Origin: Actinospica acidithermotolerans
Lineage (GTDB): Bacteria > Actinomycetota > Actinomycetes > Streptomycetales > Catenulisporaceae
NCBI RefSeq assembly: GCF_018139625.1
Contig: NZ_JAGSOH010000007.1
Location: forward strand, 47,579-111,578
Reading direction: 5' to 3'
Length of the DNA stretch: 64,000 bases
Part shown: positions 10,032 to 17,861 of the stretch, in pieces
How positions within the stretch are numbered: position 1 is the first letter of the stretch
Layout of the letters: each line of letters opens with the position of its first letter
The notes under the pieces: generated by a model
Databases searched by the model: none
What the model saw: only the letters and a program-made list of their open reading frames with translations
Told to the model about the DNA's origin: nothing
Position numbers and translations under genes: made by a program

Positions 10032-12442
10032 CCGGCGAGCGCGCCCTCGGCCGAGCCGGGGAACGCGACGCGGCCGCCGGGCGCCAGGAGCGCCGACTCG
10101 CCGCGGCAGCGCACGCGGATCGGCGCATGGCCGCCGGGCACCGCGTCCACGAGCACGCGGTCGCCGTTGATGCGCACGGTCAGCGCGTGCTCGCGGTAGT
10201 TCATGGTGAATTCGAGGTGGCCGAGCTCCGCGGGCCAGAACGGGTCCAGGTGCAGTGCGTCCCCGCGGGTCTCGACTCCGGCGAAGCAGCGCTGGAGCAC
10301 GTCGAGCGACCCGGCCATCGCGGCCAGGTGCACGCCCTCCGCGGTGGTGCCGCCCTGCACGTCGGCGACGTCGCTGCGCAGAACCTCCAGGAAGTAGCGC
10401 AGCGCCTCGCGGCGGTGCGACCGGGCCAGCACGGAGGCGTGGACCACGGTGCTGAGGGTCGATCCGTGCGAGGTGCGCGCCAGGTAGTACTCGATGGTCC
10501 GGGGAATCGAGGACGGCTCCCAGGGATAGCCGAGCCGCCGCATCAGGCCGTGCAGCTCGTCCGCGGACAGCAGGTAGAACAGCATGAGCACGTCAGCCTG
10601 CTTCGACGCCTTGTACCGGTTGACGTCGTCGCCCTCGGCCTCCAGGACGCGGTCGAGCCGCCGGATGTCGCCGTGCCGGGCGCGCAGGCCGGCCCAGTCG
10701 AGCTCGTCCAGCTTGTCGTAGCCGGCGAACTGGCTGATCACCCCGTCGTCGTGGAAGGGCACGTAGAGCCGCTGCGCGACGTGCCCCCAGAGCTCGATCT
10801 CCTCGGCGGTCAGGCCGAGCGCCTCGGACAGCTCCGCGTGCCGGGCGGTCGGCAGCATCTTCAGCAGGGCTCCGGCCCGTTCGAGCAGCCAGGCGGTCAT
10901 CACGTTCGTGTAGGCGTTGTCGTCGATGCCCGGCGTCTCCGCTCCGGGATAGCGGGTGTGGAACTCGTCGGGTCCGACGACCCCGCGCAGCGTGAACCGG
11001 TCGCGGGCGTGGTCGTAGCACGCGATGGAGCCGAAGAAGCGGGCGATCTCGAGCACCATCTCCGCGCCGCGCTCGACGAGGAACTCGCGGTCGCCGCTGG
11101 CCTGGTAGTACTGCCAGACGTTGTACGCGACCGCGAGACCCACGTGGCGCTGCAGGTGGGTCGCGTCGGGCAGCCAGCGCCCGGAATCAGGGTTCAGATG
11201 CACTGACTGGCTGGTCTCGGCCCCGTCCGCGCCGGACTGCCAGGGGTACATCGCGCCGCGCGCCCCGATGTCGCGGGCGGCCCAGCGCGCGGCCGGCAGC
11301 CGGCGGTGCCGGTAGCCGAGCAGCGAGCGGGCCACGTGCGGCAGCCGCGTGGTCAGGGCGGGCAGCACGAACAGCTCGTCCCAGAAGACGTGCCCGCGGT
11401 AGGCCTCGCCGTGCAGGCCGCGGGCCGGCACACCCGCGTCCAGGCCGACGGTGTTCGGGGAGACGGTCTGCAGCAGGTGGAAGACGTGCAGGCGCAGCGC
11501 CTCGGCCGCCTCCTCGTCCCTGCCGAGATCGACGCGGCAGCGCTGCCACAGGTGCCGCCAGGCCCGCGTGTGCCGGACGAGGAGCGCGTCGAAACCGTCG
11601 AGGCGGCCGAGCCAGTCCATCGCGGCCTCGGCGGGCTCGCTGATCGCCCGGTCGTGGCCGGTGAACAGGGTGGCGGTCTTCTCGACGGTGACCGGGCGGC
11701 CCGCTTCGAGCGGCACGATCAGGTCGTGGCCCACCAGGCTCCCGTCGGCGACCGGCCGGAACTCGGGCGCCCTCCCGTCGCCGTCCCGGGCGACGCGGGT
11801 GCGGATCGCCTGGGCGATGCGCAGGCGCGACTGCACGGTCTCGGTCTCCACCAGCGCCGTGTCCCCGTCGAGCACCTCGGCCCGTTCGACGCGCAGGTGC
11901 CGCCCGGACAGCTCGCGGTACCGCTCGACCCCGGCGTTGGCGCTCTCGCCGTCCAGCACCGAGCGCACGGTCAGGGTGCCGCTCCAGTCCTCGGCCAGGA
12001 CGGTGGTCTGCAGCGCGCCGACGTGCTCGAACTCCATGTGCGCGAACCGGCGCTGCACGATCCGCGTCGAGCGCCCGTCCGCGTCGCGGAAGGCCAGATC
12101 GCGCACCAGCACGCCGCGGCGCAGGTCGAGCGTCTGCCGGTAGCTGGTCAGCGGCGCCGAGCCGGCGTCGAACCACGGGCCGTCGCCGAACCGCAGCCGC
12201 GTGGCCAGCCAGTCCGGCAGGTTCACCATGCTCTCGTTGACGACCTCGCGTCCGGCGACCGTGTCGGTGAGCGCGTTGTAGCAGCCGGCGGCGTAGGTGC
12301 CCGGGTAGTGGACGGCGTCGGCCACGGCCTCCGGCGCGGACCCGCGGGTGGCGAAGTAGCCGTTGCCGACCGTGCACAGCGTCTCCCGGATCCTCTCCTT
12401 CTCCGGATCGATCCCGTCGTAAGCCACGGACCAGCCGGGCAT
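10025..12442 (-). CDS. Glycoside hydrolase family 65 (disaccharide phosphorylase/hydrolase-like)
   Basis: A 805-residue GH65 enzyme. It has the N-terminal beta-sandwich (TVGNGYFATRG near 24-34), a linker and a catalytic (alpha/alpha)6 barrel with HGEAYRGHVFWDELFVLPAL (344-363). The general acid Glu is at about 493 in GPDEFHTRYPG. Family members phosphorolyse or hydrolyse trehalose, maltose or related glucosides; the substrate cannot be read from sequence. The DevR-regulated mycobacterial Rv2006 carries the same domain fused to a trehalose-phosphatase domain that is absent here. The start was chosen at the ATG with GGGAGG 6 bp upstream rather than 11 codons earlier. Confidence 0.92.
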   Translation of the reverse strand: MPGWSVAYDGIDPEKERIRETLCTVGNGYFATRGSAPEAVADAVHYPGTYAAGCYNALTDTVAGREVVNESMVNLPDWLATRLRFGDGPWFDAGSAPLTSYRQTLDLRRGVLVRDLAFRDADGRSTRIVQRRFAHMEFEHVGALQTTVLAEDWSGTLTVRSVLDGESANAGVERYRELSGRHLRVERAEVLDGDTALVETETVQSRLRIAQAIRTRVARDGDGRAPEFRPVADGSLVGHDLIVPLEAGRPVTVEKTATLFTGHDRAISEPAEAAMDWLGRLDGFDALLVRHTRAWRHLWQRCRVDLGRDEEAAEALRLHVFHLLQTVSPNTVGLDAGVPARGLHGEAYRGHVFWDELFVLPALTTRLPHVARSLLGYRHRRLPAARWAARDIGARGAMYPWQSGADGAETSQSVHLNPDSGRWLPDATHLQRHVGLAVAYNVWQYYQASGDREFLVERGAEMVLEIARFFGSIACYDHARDRFTLRGVVGPDEFHTRYPGAETPGIDDNAYTNVMTAWLLERAGALLKMLPTARHAELSEALGLTAEEIELWGHVAQRLYVPFHDDGVISQFAGYDKLDELDWAGLRARHGDIRRLDRVLEAEGDDVNRYKASKQADVLMLFYLLSADELHGLMRRLGYPWEPSSIPRTIEYYLARTSHGSTLSTVVHASVLARSHRREALRYFLEVLRSDVADVQGGTTAEGVHLAAMAGSLDVLQRCFAGVETRGDALHLDPFWPAELGHLEFTMNYREHALTVRINGDRVLVDAVPGGHAPIRVRCRGESALLAPGGRVAFPGSAEGALAGQ

Positions 12443-12467
12443 CGCGGCCTCCCGCTCCGGCGGGCGC

Positions 12468-12481
12468 GGGACCAACGGCCC
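12468..12481. promoter_or_regulatory. DevR-like box in divergent promoter (GH65 / oleate-hydratase-like)
   Basis: GGGAC-CAAC-GGCCC. It lies 25 bp before the GH65 start on the minus strand and 79 bp before the flavoprotein start on the plus strand. A less GC-rich patch (12508-12535, with AATATCGAACTTATAGGA) between the box and the plus-strand gene could hold its -10 region. Confidence 0.65.
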
Positions 12482-12560
12482 TACGGCGTGGTCCGCCCGC
12501 TGCCAAGAATGGAAATATCGAACTTATAGGACATTCTCGCCGCGGTTCGGGAGGCTTGCC

Positions 12561-14189
12561 ATGGACGGACGACCCGCGGACCGCTTCCTGCTCGTCGGCG
12601 GCGGCATCGCGTCCCTCGCGGCCGCCGCGTTCCTGATCCGGGACGGCGGGGTGCCGGGGCGGCACATCAGAATCCTCGAGGCGGCGGACCGGCCGGGCGG
12701 CGCGCTCGTGTCCGGCCACGCGCCCGGGCACCCGACGCTCTACGTGGGCGCCGCCGTGCGCGGCGTGGACGAAAGGGAGCACGCGTGCCTGTGGAACCTG
12801 CTGGGATCCGTTCCCACCCTCGCCGACCCGAGCCGGACTCCGCTCGACGAGATGCGCGCGGCCGAGCGCAGGCCGCGTACCGCGCTCGAAGCCAGACTCG
12901 TCGACGCCGATCACCGGGTCGCCCGTCCCGATCTCCGGCTCGGCGCCGCCGACCGCGCCGCGCTGCGCGGCCTGCTCGACCGATCCGATGCGCGGCTCGC
13001 GGAGACGCGCATCGACCAGGCGGTGCCCGCCCACCTGCTCGCCGGGGACTTCTGGCTGCTGTGCACGACGGTTTTCCGGCTGCGGCCGGCATCCAGCGCG
13101 CTGGATCTCAAGCGCGCCCTGCTGCTCCACCTGCCCGATCTGCGCCGGCTGCCCGTCCTGCCCACCGTGCACCGCACGCGGCGCAGCGAGTACGACTCGA
13201 TCGTCCGACCGCTCTACGACTGGCTGCGCTGCGAGGGCGTCGCCTTCACCTTCGGCACCACCGTCACCGACATGCCCATCGCGAGCGAGCCGGGCGGAGG
13301 GCGCCGCGCCACCGCCCTGACGTGCTCCACCCGCGGCAGAGAGCACACCATCGAACTCGGCGGACGCGATCGCGTCCTGGTCACCCTCGGGTCCATGGCC
13401 GCGAACGCCTCCCACGGCGACGACGAGAACCCGCCCGCCTTCGACGCGACCCGCCGTGACCCGACCTGGCGGCTGTGGGAGTCCGTCGCTCGCCACCAGC
13501 CGGATCTCGGCCGGCCCGAAGCGTTCACCTCGCACGTCGAGGACACCGCGTGGCTCTCGTTCACGCTGACGACGACCACCTCGGATCTGACCTGGTTCAT
13601 CAGCCACCTCACCGGCGATCCGGACGGCGGCGGAGGTCCGGTCACCTTCCGCGATTCGCCGTGGCTGCTGACCCTGACCGTGCCGCGCCAACCGCACTTC
13701 ACCGGGCAACTGCCGCACACGCACACCGTGCTCGGCTACGGAATGCGCCTGGCCACGCCCGGCGCGCACACGTCGGCCACCATGCTCCGCGCGACGGGGC
13801 GCCAACTGCTCGACGAGACGATCGGCCAACTCGGCCTCGAACGCCGCGCGCTGCCGGTGCGCATGAACACCAACGTCCGCTCGATCATGCTGCCCTACGC
13901 GGGAAGCCCGCTCGCGACGCGCCGTCCCGGCGACCGGCCCGAGCAGATTCCGCCCGGAGCGCGCAACTTCGCCTTCCTCGGCCAGTACGTCGAGATCCCG
14001 GGCGCGCTCGCGTTCAGCATGGAGTACTCCGTGCGCTCCGCGATGCGGGCGGTCTACGCGCTTCTCGGTATCGACCGCGAACTGCCGGGCGCCGACGAGC
14101 TCGGGGCGGACACGGGCAGGGCGGGCGACCTGGACGACGCGCTCGCGACGCTCGCAACCGCCGGAGGCCCGGCGCCGCAGCCGCGTTGA
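12561..14189 (+). CDS. Oleate hydratase (MCRA) family flavoprotein, divergent
   Basis: A 542-residue member of the 67-kDa myosin-cross-reactive antigen family. It has an N-terminal FAD fold (LLVGGGIASLAAAAFLIRDG at 10-29) and C-terminal FAD contacts (ARNFAFLGQYVEIPGALAFS near 470-490). These enzymes hydrate cis double bonds of fatty acids. The usual RGGREM-type active-site loop is replaced by VGAAVRGVDE around residues 65-75, a strong departure that puts classic hydratase activity in doubt. A second, closer family member lies at 50651-52261. SD GGGAGG-like, 8 bp upstream. Confidence 0.8.
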   Translation: MDGRPADRFLLVGGGIASLAAAAFLIRDGGVPGRHIRILEAADRPGGALVSGHAPGHPTLYVGAAVRGVDEREHACLWNLLGSVPTLADPSRTPLDEMRAAERRPRTALEARLVDADHRVARPDLRLGAADRAALRGLLDRSDARLAETRIDQAVPAHLLAGDFWLLCTTVFRLRPASSALDLKRALLLHLPDLRRLPVLPTVHRTRRSEYDSIVRPLYDWLRCEGVAFTFGTTVTDMPIASEPGGGRRATALTCSTRGREHTIELGGRDRVLVTLGSMAANASHGDDENPPAFDATRRDPTWRLWESVARHQPDLGRPEAFTSHVEDTAWLSFTLTTTTSDLTWFISHLTGDPDGGGGPVTFRDSPWLLTLTVPRQPHFTGQLPHTHTVLGYGMRLATPGAHTSATMLRATGRQLLDETIGQLGLERRALPVRMNTNVRSIMLPYAGSPLATRRPGDRPEQIPPGARNFAFLGQYVEIPGALAFSMEYSVRSAMRAVYALLGIDRELPGADELGADTGRAGDLDDALATLATAGGPAPQPR

Positions 14190-14230
14190 ACGGCGCTTCA
14201 CCGGGCCCCTCCTTCCACCGGGCCGGTCCG

Positions 14231-15184
14231 TCAGGTGCCTCCGCGCGCTCGCAGGTCGCGGTAGTGCTCGCGCCAGATCAGCCGGTACACCGGGATGTAG
14301 CGCGGGATCGAGCGCAGGCCGGGGATGAACGGCAGGAACACGAACACCAGGCTGAGCACCGCCATCGTGCCCCAGACCAGCGCGTCGCCGTTGGTCGAGT
14401 TGTTGTAGGGCGAGATCTGGTACCAGAACGTGTAGAGCCACAGCCACGCCTGGCCCGGGTAGTTGCCGGTCTCGTTCATCATGCCCCACTGCGTACCCGC
14501 GAGGTGGTCCTGGCCGGCGAGGTTGGCGAGGTACGAGCCGTCGGCGAGGAAGAGCAGCGGCAGGGTGTAGTCGGTCTGGTAGAAGACGCCCGATTCGGTC
14601 AGCAGCTGGCCGTCGAGCGATCCGGCCCGCGCCTGCGCGAGCAGTGCGGTCAGCATCGTGGGGACGGGTCCGTAGTCGCCGGGCGCGATCTTGGTCGGGT
14701 CGCCGTTCGCCTTGTCGAGGGCGTTCGAGTAGTTGCCGGTCCACGTGTTCTGCTGCGCGCCGCTCGCGGCCGTGTACCGCGCCACGGCCGAGGAGACGAT
14801 CGCCGTCTGCGCGGCGGACCGGAGCGGACGGATGACGAAGTCCTGGGCGGTGTCGATCGGCCTGGTGACACCCATCAGGTTCGCCAGGCCGACCGGCCCG
14901 AGCTTCTGGCCCTCGGACGCGTTGTTGTACGGCGGCCCGTACTGCGCGGTTCCGCTGGTGCCGTCCAGTTCGGCGAGCGCGGTCGCGGTGAAGTCGGCAC
15001 TGTCGGCCTTGGCCCACGTCGCGATCGTGACCGGCCGCTTGTCCGGGGAGGAGAAGACGGCGGCGAGCGCGATCGACAGGGCGAGAACCGCCACCAGCGC
15101 GATCGTGAACTCCTTGACGAGGTCGTAGGGGCGCGAGCCGAAGCTGTACGGGTCCGGCTCGGCGGCGCGTGATCTGCGGCTCAC
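14231..15184 (-). CDS. b6-cytochrome-associated membrane protein, copy 1
   Basis: A 317-residue protein. The N-terminal cytosolic PDPYSFGSRPYDLVKEF segment is followed by one membrane helix (about 31-52), about 200 residues outside the membrane, and a C-terminal helix (GDALVWGTMAVLSLVFVFLP) ending in the basic PGLRSIPRYIPVYRLIWREHY tail. There is no CxxCH, Rieske or other cofactor motif. It starts at GTG overlapping the cytochrome stop (GTGA), so the three genes are translationally coupled. The paralogue at 59840-60802 has the same layout and context. Function unknown; a dedicated partner subunit of the b-type cytochrome is inferred. Confidence 0.8.
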   Translation of the reverse strand: MSRRSRAAEPDPYSFGSRPYDLVKEFTIALVAVLALSIALAAVFSSPDKRPVTIATWAKADSADFTATALAELDGTSGTAQYGPPYNNASEGQKLGPVGLANLMGVTRPIDTAQDFVIRPLRSAAQTAIVSSAVARYTAASGAQQNTWTGNYSNALDKANGDPTKIAPGDYGPVPTMLTALLAQARAGSLDGQLLTESGVFYQTDYTLPLLFLADGSYLANLAGQDHLAGTQWGMMNETGNYPGQAWLWLYTFWYQISPYNNSTNGDALVWGTMAVLSLVFVFLPFIPGLRSIPRYIPVYRLIWREHYRDLRARGGT

Positions 15185-15915
15185 GGCTGCTCCTCGGTTT
15201 CGGCGGCTTCGGCCTCGCGGCCGGCCTCGGACGCGGTCCCGGGCTCGGCCTCGGCGGGCCTGTCGCGCAGCGGCAGCGGCGGGACCACGCCGCGGCGGCG
15301 GACCATCAGGACGTGCAGCACGACGAGGATCCCGACGAACGCCGGCAGCAGCACGATGTGCCACATGAGCATCTGGCCGAAGTTCATCGGGCTGAAGTAG
15401 GCGCCGATCCCGACCGCGTTGAGCGCGTCCTTGGACTGCACCGCGATCCACTGCGAGTCGAGGTTCTGCTGGGTCAGGTAGCCGGTGAACGCCGTGCCGA
15501 TCGACCCGAGGAACGCGACGGCGCCGGTGATCCAGGTCAGTGCGCGCCGGCCGCGCCAGGCGGCCATGAAGAACTTGCCCCACAGGTGGATCACCATGAA
15601 CGCCATGAACAGCTCGACGCTCCACAGGTGCAGGCTGTTGAAGAAGTGGCCGATGTCCGAGGTATGCCACCAGGACGGCCCCTGGATCGCGAGCACCGCG
15701 CCGCTGCCGAGCACCACCAGGAAGGCGGCGAGGGTCAGCACGCCGAACACGTAGATCCACGAGGCGACGTACTTCGGCTGCGTGTCGGGCAGCATCGTGT
15801 CCGGCGGCAGCTCACGAACCAGCCTGCGGCGCACCGCCGCGGTCCAGCCGGCTGCCTCGTCCGGCTCGGTCGACTCGCCCGGCTGGACGAGATCTGCTCG
15901 GTCGCGGATGCTCAT
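15181..15915 (-). CDS. Cytochrome b6-like protein (four-helix, two b hemes), copy 1
   Basis: A 244-residue membrane protein matching the N-terminal (heme-binding) half of cytochrome b/b6. Four helices carry two His pairs: HLWSVELFMAFMVIH in the second helix (H-X13-H) and HIVLLPAFVGILVVLH in the fourth (H-X14-H). The 14-residue spacing is the b6 pattern, not the bc1 pattern. ASWIYVFGVLTLAAF and GPSWWHTSDIGHFFNSLHLW are shared with copy 2. There is no Rieske or cytochrome c gene nearby. Both ends overlap neighbours by 4 bp, giving a three-gene unit. Confidence 0.9.
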   Translation of the reverse strand: MSIRDRADLVQPGESTEPDEAAGWTAAVRRRLVRELPPDTMLPDTQPKYVASWIYVFGVLTLAAFLVVLGSGAVLAIQGPSWWHTSDIGHFFNSLHLWSVELFMAFMVIHLWGKFFMAAWRGRRALTWITGAVAFLGSIGTAFTGYLTQQNLDSQWIAVQSKDALNAVGIGAYFSPMNFGQMLMWHIVLLPAFVGILVVLHVLMVRRRGVVPPLPLRDRPAEAEPGTASEAGREAEAAETEEQP

Positions 15916-16091
15916 CTGCGGCCACGACCCTTCGGGAAGGGCAGGAGCAGCGCGAGCACGAAAACCACGATCATCACGCCGATGATCACGAGGTTCGCCG
16001 CTGAGATCTGGATGACGCCCCAGTTCAGATAGTGGCCGGGACCGTTGAGGTCCACCGCGGCCGCGAGGGCGCCCTGCGTGACTGCCGACAT
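15912..16091 (-). CDS. Single-helix subunit of b6-type module, copy 1
   Basis: A 59-residue protein with a short hydrophilic N-terminus (VDLNGPGHYLNWGVIQIS), one membrane helix (AANLVIIGVMIVVFVLALLLP) and a basic end (KGRGRR). It is nearly superimposable on the 58-residue protein at 61466-61642, and both precede the cytochrome gene with an ATGA overlap. It is too short for most gene callers. Probably a small structural subunit of the cytochrome complex; no known family recognised. Confidence 0.8.
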   Translation of the reverse strand: MSAVTQGALAAAVDLNGPGHYLNWGVIQISAANLVIIGVMIVVFVLALLLPFPKGRGRR

Positions 16092-16226
16092 TGCCGGACC
16101 CGCCTTTCGTCGAGCTCCCGAGCGGGGAGCGGGCATTGAATGCTTCGAGTGCCTGGCACTGCAAGCGCCGAGCGGTGGGCACTGACCGCCGAACGCCTTC
16201 AGGTTGCGTCCGTCCGCCGCCGACGG

Positions 16227-17414
16227 TCAGGGCCGAAGGTCCTGTCCCGAGGGGGCCGTGTGCGGGAGCGCCCCGACGTCGATGCCCGCGGTCCGGCGGC
16301 CGGCCAGCATCTCGTGCCAGTACAGGCGCCGCGCCGCGAGCTTCTCCAGGTGGCCGGGCGGCGACGCGGGGCCGGAACCCGCGTCCACAAGGAAGTTCGC
16401 GTGGCCGTCGAAGCGGGCCGGCAGCTCACGGCCGGCGAGGTGGGCGCCCACGTTGGCCGCGACGACCTCGCCCTCGGATTGCGCCACGGAGGCGGTCTTC
16501 GCGGTCGGGACGTCGGTGGCGTCGCCGAGCGCGAAGACGTCGGGCTTGGCGAGCGAGCGCAGCGTCTCCGGGTCGACGCGGACGAACCCCAGTTCGTCGC
16601 CGAGGTCGCCGGACCGCTGCACGTACGCGGCGCCCGCGTGCTGCGGGACCACGACCGCCAGGTCGAACGGAACCTCGCGGCCGTCGCGGGCGACCAGGCG
16701 GCCCGGTCCCTCGCCGCCGCCGTCCACCTCGCCCGCGGCGAACCCCGTGACCAGCTCGATTCCCTTGTCCCGCAGCAGGCCTTCCAGCGTGCGGGAGAGG
16801 ACCGGCTTGGCGAACGCGCCGTCGAGCGGCGTCACGAAGGTCAGCTCGACCTTCTCGCGGAGCTTGCGGTGCCGGAAGTACTCGTCCGCGAGGAAGCAGA
16901 ATTCGAGCGGGGCGACCGGGCCCTTGATCGGCATCGCGGCGACGTCGACGACCAGCCGCCCGCCCGCGAACTCCCGCAGCGCGCGGCTGAGCCGCTCCGC
17001 GGCGCGCAGCGTGTAGAAGCCGTGCACCCGCTCCGCCGCGCCGTCCGCGCTCAGCCCCTCGGTCCGCTCCGGCACCGGGCGGGCGCCGGTGGCCACGACG
17101 AGCACGTCGTAGTCGAGCCAGACGCAGTTGTCGAGCAGTACCCGGTTCCGGTCGAGGTCGACATGGTCGATCAGGGCCTTGCGGAACTCGATGCCCGGGT
17201 GCAGCGCGCCGTGCCGCGCGTGCACCAGCCGGCGGCGGGTGTGCACGGTGAACGGGCCGAACGGCGCGAAGAGCAGGCCGGGCTGGTAGACGTGCTCGTC
17301 GTCCAGATCGACGACGACGATCTCCGCGTCCTGCGGGCTCAGCGCGCGGCGCAGGCGGTTGGCGACGAGCGTTCCGCCGGTGCCTCCGCCGAGGATGACG
17401 ATGCGCTTCTTCAT
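16227..17414 (-). CDS. Sulfide:quinone-reductase-like FAD oxidoreductase
   Basis: A 395-residue two-dinucleotide-fold flavoprotein. FAD motif ILGGGTGGTLVANRL at 7-21, VVATGARPVPE near 107-116, and C-terminal FAD motif DVFALGDATDVPTAKTAS. The overall plan is that of the SQR/type-II NADH dehydrogenase family. The loop that carries a redox Cys in SQR-like proteins (KCPPAP-type) reads MPIKGPVAPLEF at 161-172, with Gly165 in place of Cys; Cys173 follows nearby. Sulfide oxidation is therefore doubtful and quinone reduction from another donor is possible. It may feed the adjacent cytochrome module. Confidence 0.82.
   Translation of the reverse strand: MKKRIVILGGGTGGTLVANRLRRALSPQDAEIVVVDLDDEHVYQPGLLFAPFGPFTVHTRRRLVHARHGALHPGIEFRKALIDHVDLDRNRVLLDNCVWLDYDVLVVATGARPVPERTEGLSADGAAERVHGFYTLRAAERLSRALREFAGGRLVVDVAAMPIKGPVAPLEFCFLADEYFRHRKLREKVELTFVTPLDGAFAKPVLSRTLEGLLRDKGIELVTGFAAGEVDGGGEGPGRLVARDGREVPFDLAVVVPQHAGAAYVQRSGDLGDELGFVRVDPETLRSLAKPDVFALGDATDVPTAKTASVAQSEGEVVAANVGAHLAGRELPARFDGHANFLVDAGSGPASPPGHLEKLAARRLYWHEMLAGRRTAGIDVGALPHTAPSGQDLRP
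16230..16243 (-). promoter_or_regulatory. DevR-like box before b6-type module 1
   Basis: Reads AGGAC-CTTC-GGCCC on the minus strand. It starts one base past the stop codon of the SQR-like gene, inside that gene's 3' end, and 139 bp before the small-subunit start. It gives the cytochrome module its own promoter. Confidence 0.6.
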
Positions 17415-17472
17415 GCGGCCAGCGTGCGTCGGCGGACGCCGGGTGCGCAGGGGCGTGCGGCACGTCGGATCG

Positions 17473-17486
17473 AGGCCCTTCGTCCT
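17473..17486 (-). promoter_or_regulatory. DevR-like box before SQR-like gene
   Basis: AGGAC-GAAG-GGCCT on the minus strand, 58 bp before the flavoprotein start. A second box for the plus-strand gene lies 58 bp away. Confidence 0.55.
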
Positions 17487-17544
17487 GCCTCCGGCGTGAC
17501 GCGCGGCGGGCGGCCGAAGTCGGACCGCTGGTCCCCGCGGGCTC

Positions 17545-17558
17545 AGGACCTTCGGCTC
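17545..17558 (+). promoter_or_regulatory. DevR-like box before small Cys protein/USP operon
   Basis: AGGAC-CTTC-GGCTC, 35 bp before the next plus-strand start. A further palindrome, GGACC-GCT-GGTCC, lies at 17522-17534 and differs from the boxes in having a 3-bp centre. Confidence 0.5.
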
Positions 17559-17593
17559 TGAGCGCCTTCGCCGGGCCGGCGCAGGGTGAAGGC

Positions 17594-17851
17594 ATGGCTG
17601 CTTCGACGTCCTCCTCGGGTCCTTGGCTGACCTGCGCGCCCCAGGTCGGGGCGAAGCACGCGTCCTGCTGCGCGGCCCGGCCGACCGTCGAGGCCTCGGT
17701 GCCGCGGCCCGGCATGCCCGGCGCGACGGAGAAGCTGCTGCTGTGCGACGAGCACTTCCTGCAGCGCCGAGGCGCGCTGCGCGCGGCCGGCGCCGTCGTG
17801 TTCGGCGCCGACGGCCGCCTGATCATGCCCCGTTCCTGGGAATCCGACTGA
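17594..17851 (+). CDS. Small Cys-rich hypothetical protein
   Basis: An 85-residue cytosolic protein with clustered metal-ligand-like residues: CAPQVGAKHASCC around 14-26, and LLCDEHFLQRRGALRAAG around 50-67. The Cys/His spacing suggests a small zinc site. No family recognised. It is 10 bp from the downstream USP gene, so the two are probably cotranscribed from the box at 17545. Confidence 0.6.
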   Translation: MAASTSSSGPWLTCAPQVGAKHASCCAARPTVEASVPRPGMPGATEKLLLCDEHFLQRRGALRAAGAVVFGADGRLIMPRSWESD

Positions 17852-17861
17852 GGAGACCGCG

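Noticed and set aside
11187..15017. 1276-codon open frame on the minus strand
   Set aside because: It runs through GH65, the oleate-hydratase-like gene and the cytochrome partner in wrong frames; no coherent domains.
15181..16182. Longer 333-codon version of cytochrome b6-like copy 1
   Set aside because: The extra N-terminus is the antisense/out-of-frame reading of the small subunit gene. The ATG overlapping that gene's stop gives the proper family length.
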